A stretch of DNA of 61,086 nucleotides from Acidobacteriota bacterium. Its GTDB lineage: Bacteria > Acidobacteriota > Terriglobia > Bryobacterales > Bryobacteraceae. The translations under genes and the position numbers were made by a program. The notes under the pieces were generated by a model. The model saw only the letters and a list, made by a program, of their open reading frames with translations. It did not search any database and was not told where the DNA came from. Below are positions 8,216 through 16,151 of the stretch, piece after piece (the stretch's first letter is position 1; every line of letters starts with the position of its first letter). The stretch spans positions 1 through 61,086 of the forward strand of contig JAFDVU010000014.1 of assembly GCA_018268835.1 (NCBI GenBank), written 5' to 3'.

Positions 8216-10165
8216 ATGAAAAAGGCAATCTTTCGTCTGTTCGTCCTGGCGATACTGGCCGGGGCGGGCTGGGGCGGTTATCGATACTTCAAATCGCTGC
8301 CGGAGAGGCAGGATACGATCCCGAATACCAAGGTGCAGCGGGGCGACGTGGTGATCCGCGCCTACTCGCGGGGCGAATTGAAGCCGGCGCGTTCGATCAC
8401 GCTGACCGCGCCCAACCTGTTCGGCACGGTTCAGGTAACCGATCTGGCGCCGATGGGCTCGCTGGCCAGGGAGAAGGACCTGATCGTCGAATACGACGAC
8501 AGCGAGCGGCAGAGCGCGCTCGAAGAAGCGCGGCTCAGCGTGCAGAGCGTGGACGAGCAGATCAAGAAGGCCAAGGCGGACCTGGCGATCCAGCAGAGCC
8601 AGGACCAGGTAACCCTGCTGCGCACGCGCTACAACGTGCGCCGCGCCGAACTCGACGTGAAGCGCAATCCGATTCTGGCGGAGATCGACGGGAAGAAGAA
8701 CGTGCTCACGCTGGAGCAGCAGAAGCGGGCTTTGGTGCAACTGGAGACGGACATCCAGATGCGCAACGAGCAGGCCGCCTCGCAGTTGGCGGTGCTCAAC
8801 GAGCAGCGCAACCGCAGCCTGCTGGACGTGCAGCGGGAATTGACGCGCATCGCGCAGTGCAAGTCGCTGGCGCCGATGACCGGGCTGGTGGCGGTGCGCC
8901 AGAACCGCGCCGGCAACTTCAACTTCGGCCAGACCATGCCGGACATCCGGGTGGGCGATACCTTGCAGCCGGGCATGCCTGTAGCCGACATCATGGACCT
9001 TTCCGAGATTGAGATCTGGGCCAAGGTGGGAGAACTGGACCGCGCCAATCTGAAGGAAGGACAGGCGGCCACGATCCAGCTCGACGCGGTGCCCGAACAG
9101 CGATTCCGCGCCACCATCAAGGCGTTGAGCGGCACGGCCACTACCGACGTGTTTTCGGGCGATCCTTCGAAGAAGTTCGACGTAGTGTTTTCGGTCGATA
9201 TGCGCCAGTTGCTGGGCGGGCTGGGGATGAAGCCGGCGGATATCCAGCGCATCCTGGATACCGCGGCGGCCAACGCGAAGAAGGCGGCCTCCACCCCGAA
9301 CTTCGGGCAGGGCGGCGATCAGGCCGGCGGCCGGGGACAGGGACGCGGCCAGGGCGGTTTCGGCGGCGGACGGAACGCGGACTCGGGCGGCGGGCAGAGC
9401 GGCGGCGACCGGCAGTCCCGCGGCGGCGACGGCCAGGCACGCGGCGGCGACGGCCAGGCACGCGGACAGGGCGGCGGCAGCCGGTTTGCCAACCTGAGCG
9501 AAGCCGACCGGGCCAAGATGCAGGAGTTGCGGCAGAAGATGCAGTCGGCGGCCAATGACGAAGATCGCGCCAAGGTCCAGAAGGAGTTGCAGGACCTGAT
9601 GGCGAAGAACGGCATCACCTTCGGCGGGCGCGGCGGCGACAATCAGGGCCGGGGTGGCGCGCAGGGCGCCTCCGGCGCCCAAGGCGGTTTCGGCGGCGGC
9701 GGGCGCGGACAAGGCGGCGGACGCAGCAGCAACCTGGGCGATCCGCTGCAGATGTTCATGGCGCGCGGCGCGGTTTCTCCGTTCACCGAGGAAGAGCGCA
9801 AGAACGCCAAACTGCCGCTGCCTCCGGAGGAGGACTCGCAGGTGCAGGTGTTGCTGCGCCCCGGTCTGCTGGCCGATGTGGAGATCGAAGTCGAGAAGAT
9901 CCCCAACGTGCTGCATGTGCCGGCGCAGGCGGTTTTCAATAAGGGCGGCAAGTACACAGTGTTCGTGCAGGACAAGAATGGACGGTTCGCGCCGCGCGAG
10001 GTGCGACTGGTGAAGCAGAGCGAATCCATGATGGTGCTGTCCGGCGGTGTGGAGGCCGGCGAAGTGATCGCGATGGCCGATCCGACGGCCCCCAAGGGCG
10101 GAAAGAACGCCGAAAAGAAAGGCTCCGCGAACAATCCCATGGGCGGGATGCCGGCGAGCAAATAG
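8216..10165 (+). CDS. HlyD/MacA-type periplasmic adaptor 3 with a large glycine-rich insert
   Basis: The third adaptor. A membrane segment lies at about residues 3-20, with lipoyl and coiled-coil regions at about 60-230 (second half SLAPMTGLVAVRQN) and a barrel region to about 350. A low-complexity Gly/Gln/Arg/Asp-rich insert follows at about 361-506, interrupted by a charged helical segment (encoded about 9490-9612, starting NLSEADRAKMQELRQKM). Normal adaptor sequence resumes with VLLRPGLLADVEIEVEKIP. At 649 residues it is about 200 longer than usual. The ATG at 8216 was preferred over a GTG at 8183 because it places the membrane segment at the N-terminus. The permease ATG lies 2 bases after its stop. 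Confidence 0.86.
   Translation: MKKAIFRLFVLAILAGAGWGGYRYFKSLPERQDTIPNTKVQRGDVVIRAYSRGELKPARSITLTAPNLFGTVQVTDLAPMGSLAREKDLIVEYDDSERQSALEEARLSVQSVDEQIKKAKADLAIQQSQDQVTLLRTRYNVRRAELDVKRNPILAEIDGKKNVLTLEQQKRALVQLETDIQMRNEQAASQLAVLNEQRNRSLLDVQRELTRIAQCKSLAPMTGLVAVRQNRAGNFNFGQTMPDIRVGDTLQPGMPVADIMDLSEIEIWAKVGELDRANLKEGQAATIQLDAVPEQRFRATIKALSGTATTDVFSGDPSKKFDVVFSVDMRQLLGGLGMKPADIQRILDTAAANAKKAASTPNFGQGGDQAGGRGQGRGQGGFGGGRNADSGGGQSGGDRQSRGGDGQARGGDGQARGQGGGSRFANLSEADRAKMQELRQKMQSAANDEDRAKVQKELQDLMAKNGITFGGRGGDNQGRGGAQGASGAQGGFGGGGRGQGGGRSSNLGDPLQMFMARGAVSPFTEEERKNAKLPLPPEEDSQVQVLLRPGLLADVEIEVEKIPNVLHVPAQAVFNKGGKYTVFVQDKNGRFAPREVRLVKQSESMMVLSGGVEAGEVIAMADPTAPKGGKNAEKKGSANNPMGGMPASK
9419..9460 (+). repeat. 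Two tandem 21-base units encoding RGGDGQA
   Basis: Two identical 21-base units, 9419-9439 and 9440-9460, lie within the Gly-rich insert of adaptor 3. Each encodes the heptapeptide RGGDGQA, and a partial third unit (RGQGGG) follows. The perfect DNA identity suggests recent slippage or duplication. Confidence 0.8.
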
Positions 10166-10167
10166 AC

Positions 10168-11421
10168 ATGAACCTGCTATCCAATATCGGTCCCGAATTG
10201 CTGATGGGCATGGCCAGCCTGTACGCGCACAAGCTGCGCAGCCTGCTGACCATGCTCGGCATGATCTTCGGCGTCGGCGCGGTGGTGGCGATGCTATCCA
10301 TCACCGAAGGCGCGCAGAAGGAGATGATGAGTTTCATCGACCAGCTCGGCGTCAACAACATCATTGTGGAAGCGCGCGAAGCGGTCGACCGCAACGAACT
10401 GCAGTCGGTGCGCGCGATCTCCCCCGGGCTCAGCTTCCGCGATTTCCGGGCGATCCAGGAGAACGTGAGCGGGCTGGCGGCGATTACGCCGCGCAAGCGG
10501 TTCAAGCCGCAGAAGTTGCTGCCCAAGACCAACCAGGAGCCGCCGCAGCTCATCGGGGTGCTGCCGAACTACGTGGAGATCAACAGCCTGAAGCTGGTTT
10601 CGGGGCGATTCTTCGACGACCACGAGAACCAGGATTCGGCGCCGGTGTGCGTGCTCGGCGAGACCGCCAAGGTAAACCTGCTGGGGTACGACAACGCCAT
10701 CGGCAAGTACGTGAAGGTCAACGACACGTGGCTGCAGGTGATCGGGGTGCTGACTCCGCAGTCCACCGGCGACGACGTGGAAGGCATGCAGGCGGCCAAT
10801 CGCAACAACCTGATCATCGCGCCGCTCAACACCGTGATGCGGCGATTCGAGGACAACACCAGCTACCTCAAGGACGAAATCGACGGCATCTACATGAAGG
10901 TGGGCAAGGGGGCGGATTCGATCGAAACCTCCAACGTGGTGCGGGCGATACTTAGCGCCACGCACAAGGACGCCGGGGACTTCACCGTGATCGTGCCCGC
11001 CGGTCTGCTGGAGCAGCGCAAGCAGACGCAGTTCATCTTCAAGGTGGTGATGATCTGTATCGCCGGCATTTCGCTGCTGGTGGGCGGCATCGGCATCATG
11101 AACATCATGCTGGCCACCGTGCTGGAGCGCACGCGGGAAATCGGTATCCGCCGCGCGATCGGTGCGCGGCAGGGCGATATTGTGCGTCAGTTCCTGACGG
11201 AGGCTGTACTGATCTCGATCGTCGGCGGACTGGTGGGCATCGCCTTCGGCGTGACGCTGTCGAAGGTGATCGCCTGGCAGGCGGGGTGGTCCACCGTGGT
11301 GACCACGAGTTCGATCGCCGTCGCGTTCGGCGTCAGCGTCTTCATCGGACTGCTGTTTGGAATTTACCCGGCCGTGCAGGCCGCAAAACTGGATCCCATC
11401 GAGGCCATTCGTTACGAGTAA
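10168..11421 (+). CDS. MacB-type ABC transporter permease (no ATPase domain)
   Basis: An inner-membrane FtsX/MacB-family permease of 417 residues. It has an N-terminal membrane helix (about 20-42, around TMLGMIFGVGAVVAML), a large periplasmic MacB core (about 45-280) and three C-terminal helices starting near 290 (FKVVMICIAGISLLVGGIGIMNIML). It contains the typical ERTREIGIRRAIGA segment. It lacks the N-terminal nucleotide-binding domain of true MacB, so an ATPase in trans is needed; the nearest candidate is at 14552. It sits between three adaptor genes and a TolC-like gene with almost no spacing. Such pumps export by a mechanotransmission mechanism; the cargo is unknown. Confidence 0.92.
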   Translation: MNLLSNIGPELLMGMASLYAHKLRSLLTMLGMIFGVGAVVAMLSITEGAQKEMMSFIDQLGVNNIIVEAREAVDRNELQSVRAISPGLSFRDFRAIQENVSGLAAITPRKRFKPQKLLPKTNQEPPQLIGVLPNYVEINSLKLVSGRFFDDHENQDSAPVCVLGETAKVNLLGYDNAIGKYVKVNDTWLQVIGVLTPQSTGDDVEGMQAANRNNLIIAPLNTVMRRFEDNTSYLKDEIDGIYMKVGKGADSIETSNVVRAILSATHKDAGDFTVIVPAGLLEQRKQTQFIFKVVMICIAGISLLVGGIGIMNIMLATVLERTREIGIRRAIGARQGDIVRQFLTEAVLISIVGGLVGIAFGVTLSKVIAWQAGWSTVVTTSSIAVAFGVSVFIGLLFGIYPAVQAAKLDPIEAIRYE

Positions 11422-11424
11422 TCT

Positions 11425-13071
11425 ATGCGGTACAGACTCTTAGTGGCAGGACTCATCCTTTCGGCCGGCGCCTTCGCGCAGTTGACGTCGTTTCCCAAGC
11501 CGAACTATTTCCGCGAGACCTTTCAGAACACGGTTCCCAAGGTCGAGTTGCAGCCGCCGACCAAGCTGAAGGACTTCGTGGCGGATGGCAAGCTGGAACT
11601 CTCGCTCAAGAACTACCTGGAACTGGTGATGGCGAACAACACCGATATCCAGATCCAGAAGCTGAGCGTGGAGATGCCCAAGAACGCGATCATGCGGGCT
11701 TTCGGCGCGTGGGATCCACGCGCCACCGCGCAGTTCACCTCGACGCGCTCGACATCCCCCGCGACCAGCCTGCTGGAAGGCGCCACGGACGTGAAGACGC
11801 TTTCGCAGCCGGCCTCGTTCAGCGTCACCCAGTTGCTGCCCACGGGCACCAACTACACGGTTTCATTCAGCGGTTCGAAATCGACGTCCAATAACTCGTT
11901 CAACAGTTACAACCCGGCACTGTCGACCGGCCTGTCGATCGGCTTTACCCAGCCGCTTCTGCAGAACCGCGGCACCTACGTCAATCGCCTGACCCTGATG
12001 ATCAGCCGTAGTTCGCTGCGCTTCTCGGAGTACCAGATGCGCAGCCAGATGATCAACCTGGTGTCGTCGGCGGAGAACGCCTACTGGGATGTAATCAATG
12101 CCCGTGAGAACCTGCGGGTGGCAATCAGCGCCGAGCAGACGGCGAACCAGTTTCTGGAACTGCAGCAGCGCCAACTCGAACTCGGAGCGCTCTCGCCGCT
12201 GGATATCTACGCGCAGCAGCAGCGCGTGGCGCAGAGTAAGGTCAACACGGCGCAAGCGCGTTTCCGCCTGGTGTTCACCGAAGACGCGTTGCGCAAACAG
12301 ATCGGGGCCGATCTCGATCCCGATGTCCGCAAGCTGCCTATCGTGCTCACCGAACCCGTGGATATCGCCGTGGACGCGCAGGAATCGGACCGTGAAGGTC
12401 TGGTGCAGAAGGCGATCGCCAACCGCCCCGACCTCAAGGGAGCGACACAGAACCTGGATATCGACGACCTGCGCATCCAGCAGTCGCGCAACGCGCTGCT
12501 CCCCAACCTCTCCCTGATCGGCAACTACACGGCCAACGGGCGCGGCGGCATCCTGGTGCAGCGCAGCAATGTGTTCACCGAAAACGGCACCTCCTCGGTG
12601 ATCACCACTCTGCCGGGCGGGATCGGCGATGCCTTCAGCCAGATGTTCGGCTTCGGCTACTCCTCCTACCAGTTGGGCCTGCGCCTGAACTTCCCGTTGA
12701 AATCGCGCGCGGCTTCGGCGGACCTGGCGGACTCACTGGTGCGAAAGAAACAGGACGCCCTGACCCTGCGCACGACCCAGCAGTCCATCCGGCTGGGTGT
12801 CTTGAACTCGGTCACGAACCTGGAGTCGGCCAAGGAATCGGTAAAACTGGCCAAGGTTGCGCTCGACTTCGCCGACAAGAACCTGGACGCCGCCAACAAG
12901 AAGTACGAACTGGGCACCGGGCTTCAACTCGACGTGGCCACCGCGCAGGACCAGAGGGTGCAGGCCGACTCCAGCGTGGTCACCAACCAGATCCAGTTGC
13001 GTCGTAGCCTCATCACCCTGCTGGTGCAGACCGGCACGCTGCTCGAAGAGCGCGGCATCGTCATCCAGTAG
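11425..13071 (+). CDS. TolC-family outer-membrane efflux protein
   Basis: Forms the outer-membrane duct and periplasmic alpha-barrel of a tripartite exporter. The first 20 residues are a signal peptide ending near AGAFAQ. The two repeated TolC halves are visible as helical regions separated by beta segments. The first is around LNNYLELV to RENLRVAISAEQTANQFLELQQ, with the common LGALSPLDIYAQQQRVAQSK motif. The second is around YELGTGLQLDVATAQDQRVQ. Its 548 residues exceed the roughly 450-490 of enterobacterial TolC, because of an N-terminal extension and a loop near 370-410. It starts 3 bases after the permease stop, and a strong hairpin follows its stop codon. Confidence 0.92.
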   Translation: MRYRLLVAGLILSAGAFAQLTSFPKPNYFRETFQNTVPKVELQPPTKLKDFVADGKLELSLKNYLELVMANNTDIQIQKLSVEMPKNAIMRAFGAWDPRATAQFTSTRSTSPATSLLEGATDVKTLSQPASFSVTQLLPTGTNYTVSFSGSKSTSNNSFNSYNPALSTGLSIGFTQPLLQNRGTYVNRLTLMISRSSLRFSEYQMRSQMINLVSSAENAYWDVINARENLRVAISAEQTANQFLELQQRQLELGALSPLDIYAQQQRVAQSKVNTAQARFRLVFTEDALRKQIGADLDPDVRKLPIVLTEPVDIAVDAQESDREGLVQKAIANRPDLKGATQNLDIDDLRIQQSRNALLPNLSLIGNYTANGRGGILVQRSNVFTENGTSSVITTLPGGIGDAFSQMFGFGYSSYQLGLRLNFPLKSRAASADLADSLVRKKQDALTLRTTQQSIRLGVLNSVTNLESAKESVKLAKVALDFADKNLDAANKKYELGTGLQLDVATAQDQRVQADSSVVTNQIQLRRSLITLLVQTGTLLEERGIVIQ

Positions 13072-13089
13072 TCCTCGCTCCATCCCTCC

Positions 13090-13115
13090 CGGGGCGGGCC
13101 TGGCGGCCCGCCCCG
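13090..13115 (+). terminator. Perfect 11-pair GC hairpin after the TolC gene
   Basis: 13090-13100 pairs perfectly with 13105-13115 around a TGGC loop, and 10 of the 11 pairs are G-C in an almost pure GC stem. It lies 18 bases after the stop of the TolC-like gene and before the fourth adaptor at 13254. No T-tract follows, so it is either a non-canonical terminator or an mRNA 3' end stabiliser. Confidence 0.55.
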
Positions 13116-13253
13116 ACTCGCCCGCTTTCGTCACTTCCCGTCCCACAACCGGACACCCGGTCTTTCTGCCTATCCGCCCTACCCCTTGAAACGTCGAATG
13201 TTACGCGCGACCATGATTGGCAGACGCCGTGCGCTTCACGGCCTGAGAATCCC

Positions 13254-14522
13254 ATGGACATTCCTCGCAAAGACGCCAGCCGGAAGAAATTGATCCGGCG
13301 CATCCTGATCGGACTTGTGGTGGTCGTGGTGGTGGTGGGCACCAGCCTGGCTCTGAGCCGCCTGAAACCGGCCGCCCCCTCGGTGGATGCCGGAGTGATC
13401 TGGAAAGACACGGTCAAGCGAGGCCCGATGACTCGCGAGGTCCGCGGCTTGGGAACGCTGATCCCCGAGTCCACCCTGCTGATTCCGGCCACCACGGCGG
13501 GCAGGGTGGACCGTATCCTGGTGCGGCCGGGCACCCCGGTGAAAGCGGACACGATCGTGATGATCCTCACCAGCCCGGAGTTGCAGACCGATACCCTGAA
13601 CGCCGAATTCGCGATGAAGGCGTCCCAGGCGGACTACGACAACCTGAGGGTGACGCTGGAGAAGGCCAAGATCGACATGGAGGCCACCATCGGACAGGTG
13701 CGCGGCGACTATAACACCGCCAAACTGCAGGCCGACCGCGACGCCGCGCTGGCCAAGGAAGGGCTGTTCAGCGAAGTGGATGCGAAGATCTCGGCCGGCA
13801 AAGCGCAGGAGTTGAAAAACCGGCTGGATCTGGAACAGCAGCGTCTCAAGATCAACTCGCAGGCCGAGGATGCGCAGTTGGCGGCGCAGAAGGTCAAGGT
13901 GGAGCAGTTGCGCGCGCAGTACGATCTCAAAAAGAGCCAGTTGGACCAGCTCAAGGTGCGCGCCGGGTTCGACGGTATCCTGCAGCAGTTGCCCACGCCG
14001 GTGGAGGAAGGACAGAGCGTGGTCGCGGGCACGCCGCTCGGCAAAGTGGCGCAGCCCTCCAAGCTGAAAGCGGAGTTGAAGATCGCCGAAACCCAGGTGA
14101 AGGATGTCGCGATCGGCCAGCATGCGGTCATCGACACGCGCAATGGGCTGATCGAAGGCCGCGTGTCGCGCATCGACCCCTCGATTCTGAACGGCACGGT
14201 GACGGTGGATGTGGCGCTGATCGTGGGCAAGGAAGGGCTGCCGGCGGCGGCGCGCCCGGATTTGAGCGTGGACGGCACGATCGAGCTCGAGCGGCTGAAC
14301 GACGTGGTTTATGTGCAGCGTCCGGTCTTCGGACAGCAGGACAGCACCGTGCAGTTATTCAAGGTGGACCCGGACGGCAAGTACGCCAACAAGGTCAAGG
14401 TGGCGCTGGGGCGCGCCAGCGTGAACACCATCGAAGTGAAGGACGGGTTGAAGGTGGGGGACACGGTGATTCTTTCGGACATGTCCGCCTACGACCAGTA
14501 CGACCGAATAAAGTTGAACTAG
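13254..14522 (+). CDS. HlyD-type periplasmic adaptor 4
   Basis: A fourth membrane-fusion protein, separated from the first three by a 182-base gap with a hairpin. The membrane segment is at about residues 15-37 (IGLVVVVVVVGTSLAL). A lipoyl half follows (GRVDRILVRPGTPVKAD), then a long coiled-coil (about 115-225) rich in Gln and Lys, the second half LKVRAGFDGILQQLPTPV, and barrel domains with the pattern common to MacB-linked adaptors. The length of 422 is typical. It is followed after 29 bases by an ABC ATPase, so it probably belongs to the downstream ATPase/ADOP group, while possibly sharing the TolC-like channel. Confidence 0.88.
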   Translation: MDIPRKDASRKKLIRRILIGLVVVVVVVGTSLALSRLKPAAPSVDAGVIWKDTVKRGPMTREVRGLGTLIPESTLLIPATTAGRVDRILVRPGTPVKADTIVMILTSPELQTDTLNAEFAMKASQADYDNLRVTLEKAKIDMEATIGQVRGDYNTAKLQADRDAALAKEGLFSEVDAKISAGKAQELKNRLDLEQQRLKINSQAEDAQLAAQKVKVEQLRAQYDLKKSQLDQLKVRAGFDGILQQLPTPVEEGQSVVAGTPLGKVAQPSKLKAELKIAETQVKDVAIGQHAVIDTRNGLIEGRVSRIDPSILNGTVTVDVALIVGKEGLPAAARPDLSVDGTIELERLNDVVYVQRPVFGQQDSTVQLFKVDPDGKYANKVKVALGRASVNTIEVKDGLKVGDTVILSDMSAYDQYDRIKLN

Positions 14523-14551
14523 CAGGCAGCCTGTTGCGTAAAAGGGGGTAA

Positions 14552-15265
14552 ATGAAAATGGACAACGGTCAACCGCTTCTCCGGCTGGAGAACGTGAGCA
14601 AGGTCTTCGTGACCGACGAAGTGGAAACGCATGCTCTGCAGAACATCCACTTCGACGTGAAGAAAGGAGAGTACCTCTCGATCTCCGGCCCGTCTGGCTG
14701 CGGAAAATCGACGCTGCTGGCCATCCTGGGTCTGCTGGATACGCCGACCGACGGCACTTACTACCTGAACGGGAAGCCGGTGACGGGGCTCAAGCTGAGC
14801 GAGCGGGCGCGCATCCGCAACCGCGAGATCGGCTTCATCTTCCAGGCGTTCAACCTGATCGGCGACCTCACGGTGTACGAGAACGTGGAACTGCCGCTGA
14901 CCTATCGCGGGATGCCGGGCGCGGAGCGCAAGCGCCGCGTGCAGGACGCTCTGGAGCGGGTGGGAATGAGCCACCGCATGAAGCACTATCCCAGCCAGCT
15001 CTCCGGCGGCCAGCAGCAGCGCGTGGCCGTGGCGCGCGCGCTGAGCGGCGACCCGATCATCCTGCTCGCCGACGAGCCCACGGGAAACCTGGATTCGGCC
15101 AACGGCGAAGCGGTGATGAGCCTGTTGCGGGAGTTGCACCAGGCGGGCAGCACCATCTGCATGGTGACCCACGATCCGCGGTACGCGGAGTTTGCCGACC
15201 GCACGGTGCATCTCTTCGATGGCAGGATCGTGGAAGAGAGCGCGGCGCCGGCGCAGAAGTCATGA
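14552..15265 (+). CDS. ABC transporter ATP-binding protein, LolD/MacB type
   Basis: A cytoplasmic ATPase driving an FtsX-type permease. All motifs are intact: Walker A GPSGCGKST (46-54), Q-loop Gln 98, signature LSGGQ (150-154), Walker B LLADE (171-175) followed by a normal D-loop (NLDSANG), and the H-loop His 207. The EPTGNLD sequence and small size (237) place it in the LolD/MacB/FtsE-like group. A GGGGG ribosome binding site lies 5 bases before the ATG; a second ATG is two codons in. It is the best trans partner for the ATPase-less permease at 10168 and possibly for the ADOP permease at 16152. Confidence 0.94.
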   Translation: MKMDNGQPLLRLENVSKVFVTDEVETHALQNIHFDVKKGEYLSISGPSGCGKSTLLAILGLLDTPTDGTYYLNGKPVTGLKLSERARIRNREIGFIFQAFNLIGDLTVYENVELPLTYRGMPGAERKRRVQDALERVGMSHRMKHYPSQLSGGQQQRVAVARALSGDPIILLADEPTGNLDSANGEAVMSLLRELHQAGSTICMVTHDPRYAEFADRTVHLFDGRIVEESAAPAQKS

Positions 15266-15329
15266 ACGGGGAGCGGTGCTTGCGCGTCAGAGTTGAGGGG
15301 TAACAAAGCGCTGGAGAAAGGCGAGTGCC

Positions 15330-16100
15330 ATGTTGAGGGGAACAGCGGCGATTCTGCTGGCCTGGTTCGCCGGCGGATTGAATGCGACGGTCAAAGAGAC
15401 TCCGCGTGCGGAGTTTCGCGCGATCTACTCACTTTCGGCCAACGGCCGGGTGGCAGTTCAAAACCTCTACGGAGACGTGGAGATTACCGCGTGGGACCGC
15501 GACGAAGTCCTGGTGGAAGCGACCAAGCACTCCTCCGACCCGCGCTGCCTCGACGACGCGCAGGTGGTGGTGGATTCCTCGAGCGGGATGGTTTCGATCC
15601 ATACGCAGTACACGGGCGCCGACGCCGAGCATCCGGCCAGCGTGGAATACCGCATCCACGTGCCGCGGCGGGTGAACCTGCAACAGGTGCGGCTGATCAA
15701 CGGCGGGCTCTCCATCAGGGGGGTGGCGGGGATGGTGAAGGCGTCCAGCGTGAACGGCAGCATCCTGGCCAGGCAGCTTGAAGGTGAAGCCGATCTCTCC
15801 ACCATCAACGGGCGGCTGGAAGCCGAGTTCGACCGGGTGAGCCGGCGCCATGCGATTTCGCTGCGCTCGGTGAACGGGCCGATTCGTCTCTCGCTGCCGG
15901 CCGGGGCGGGCGCGACGGTGAGCGCGCAGAACCGCAGCGGCGGGATCGACGCCGATTTCGGGCGACCCTGGCGGGCGCCGGACGGCCACCGTTTGGAAGC
16001 GTCGGTGAACGGCGGCGGGGCTCCGGTGCATCTGCTGAACGTCAACGGCGGCATCTCCATCCATGCCACATGGCAGCGCCGTCCGCGGCCGGTTTCGTAA
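15330..16100 (+). CDS. Exported DUF4097-like beta-strand repeat protein
   Basis: A predicted exported protein of 256 residues with a short signal sequence (about 1-19). The body is a run of short strands with the pattern of DUF4097/DUF4098 adhesin-like proteins: NGRVAVQNLYGDVEITAWD near the start, then NGGLSIRGVAGMVKASSVNG and STINGRLEAEF. These suggest a right-handed beta-helix-like repeat. The function of this family is not established; members often sit beside ABC transporters or anti-sigma factors. Here it lies between an ABC ATPase and a permease, which points to a role linked to the transport complex or envelope stress. The only partner evidence is position. Confidence 0.7.
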   Translation: MLRGTAAILLAWFAGGLNATVKETPRAEFRAIYSLSANGRVAVQNLYGDVEITAWDRDEVLVEATKHSSDPRCLDDAQVVVDSSSGMVSIHTQYTGADAEHPASVEYRIHVPRRVNLQQVRLINGGLSIRGVAGMVKASSVNGSILARQLEGEADLSTINGRLEAEFDRVSRRHAISLRSVNGPIRLSLPAGAGATVSAQNRSGGIDADFGRPWRAPDGHRLEASVNGGGAPVHLLNVNGGISIHATWQRRPRPVS

Positions 16101-16151
16101 GCCGGCGGCCGCATCCGCCCCGCGGGAGAGCGCCATGTTACCTTACTGGCC

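Noticed and set aside
9419..9460. Tandem 21-base repeats that could be mistaken for a CRISPR-like or tandem array
   Set aside because: Only two units, no spacers, and they code in frame for RGGDGQA within adaptor 3.
8210..9916. Long antisense frame over adaptor 3
   Set aside because: It mirrors the sense gene at high GC, has no recognisable motif, and the sense strand encodes a clear membrane-fusion protein.
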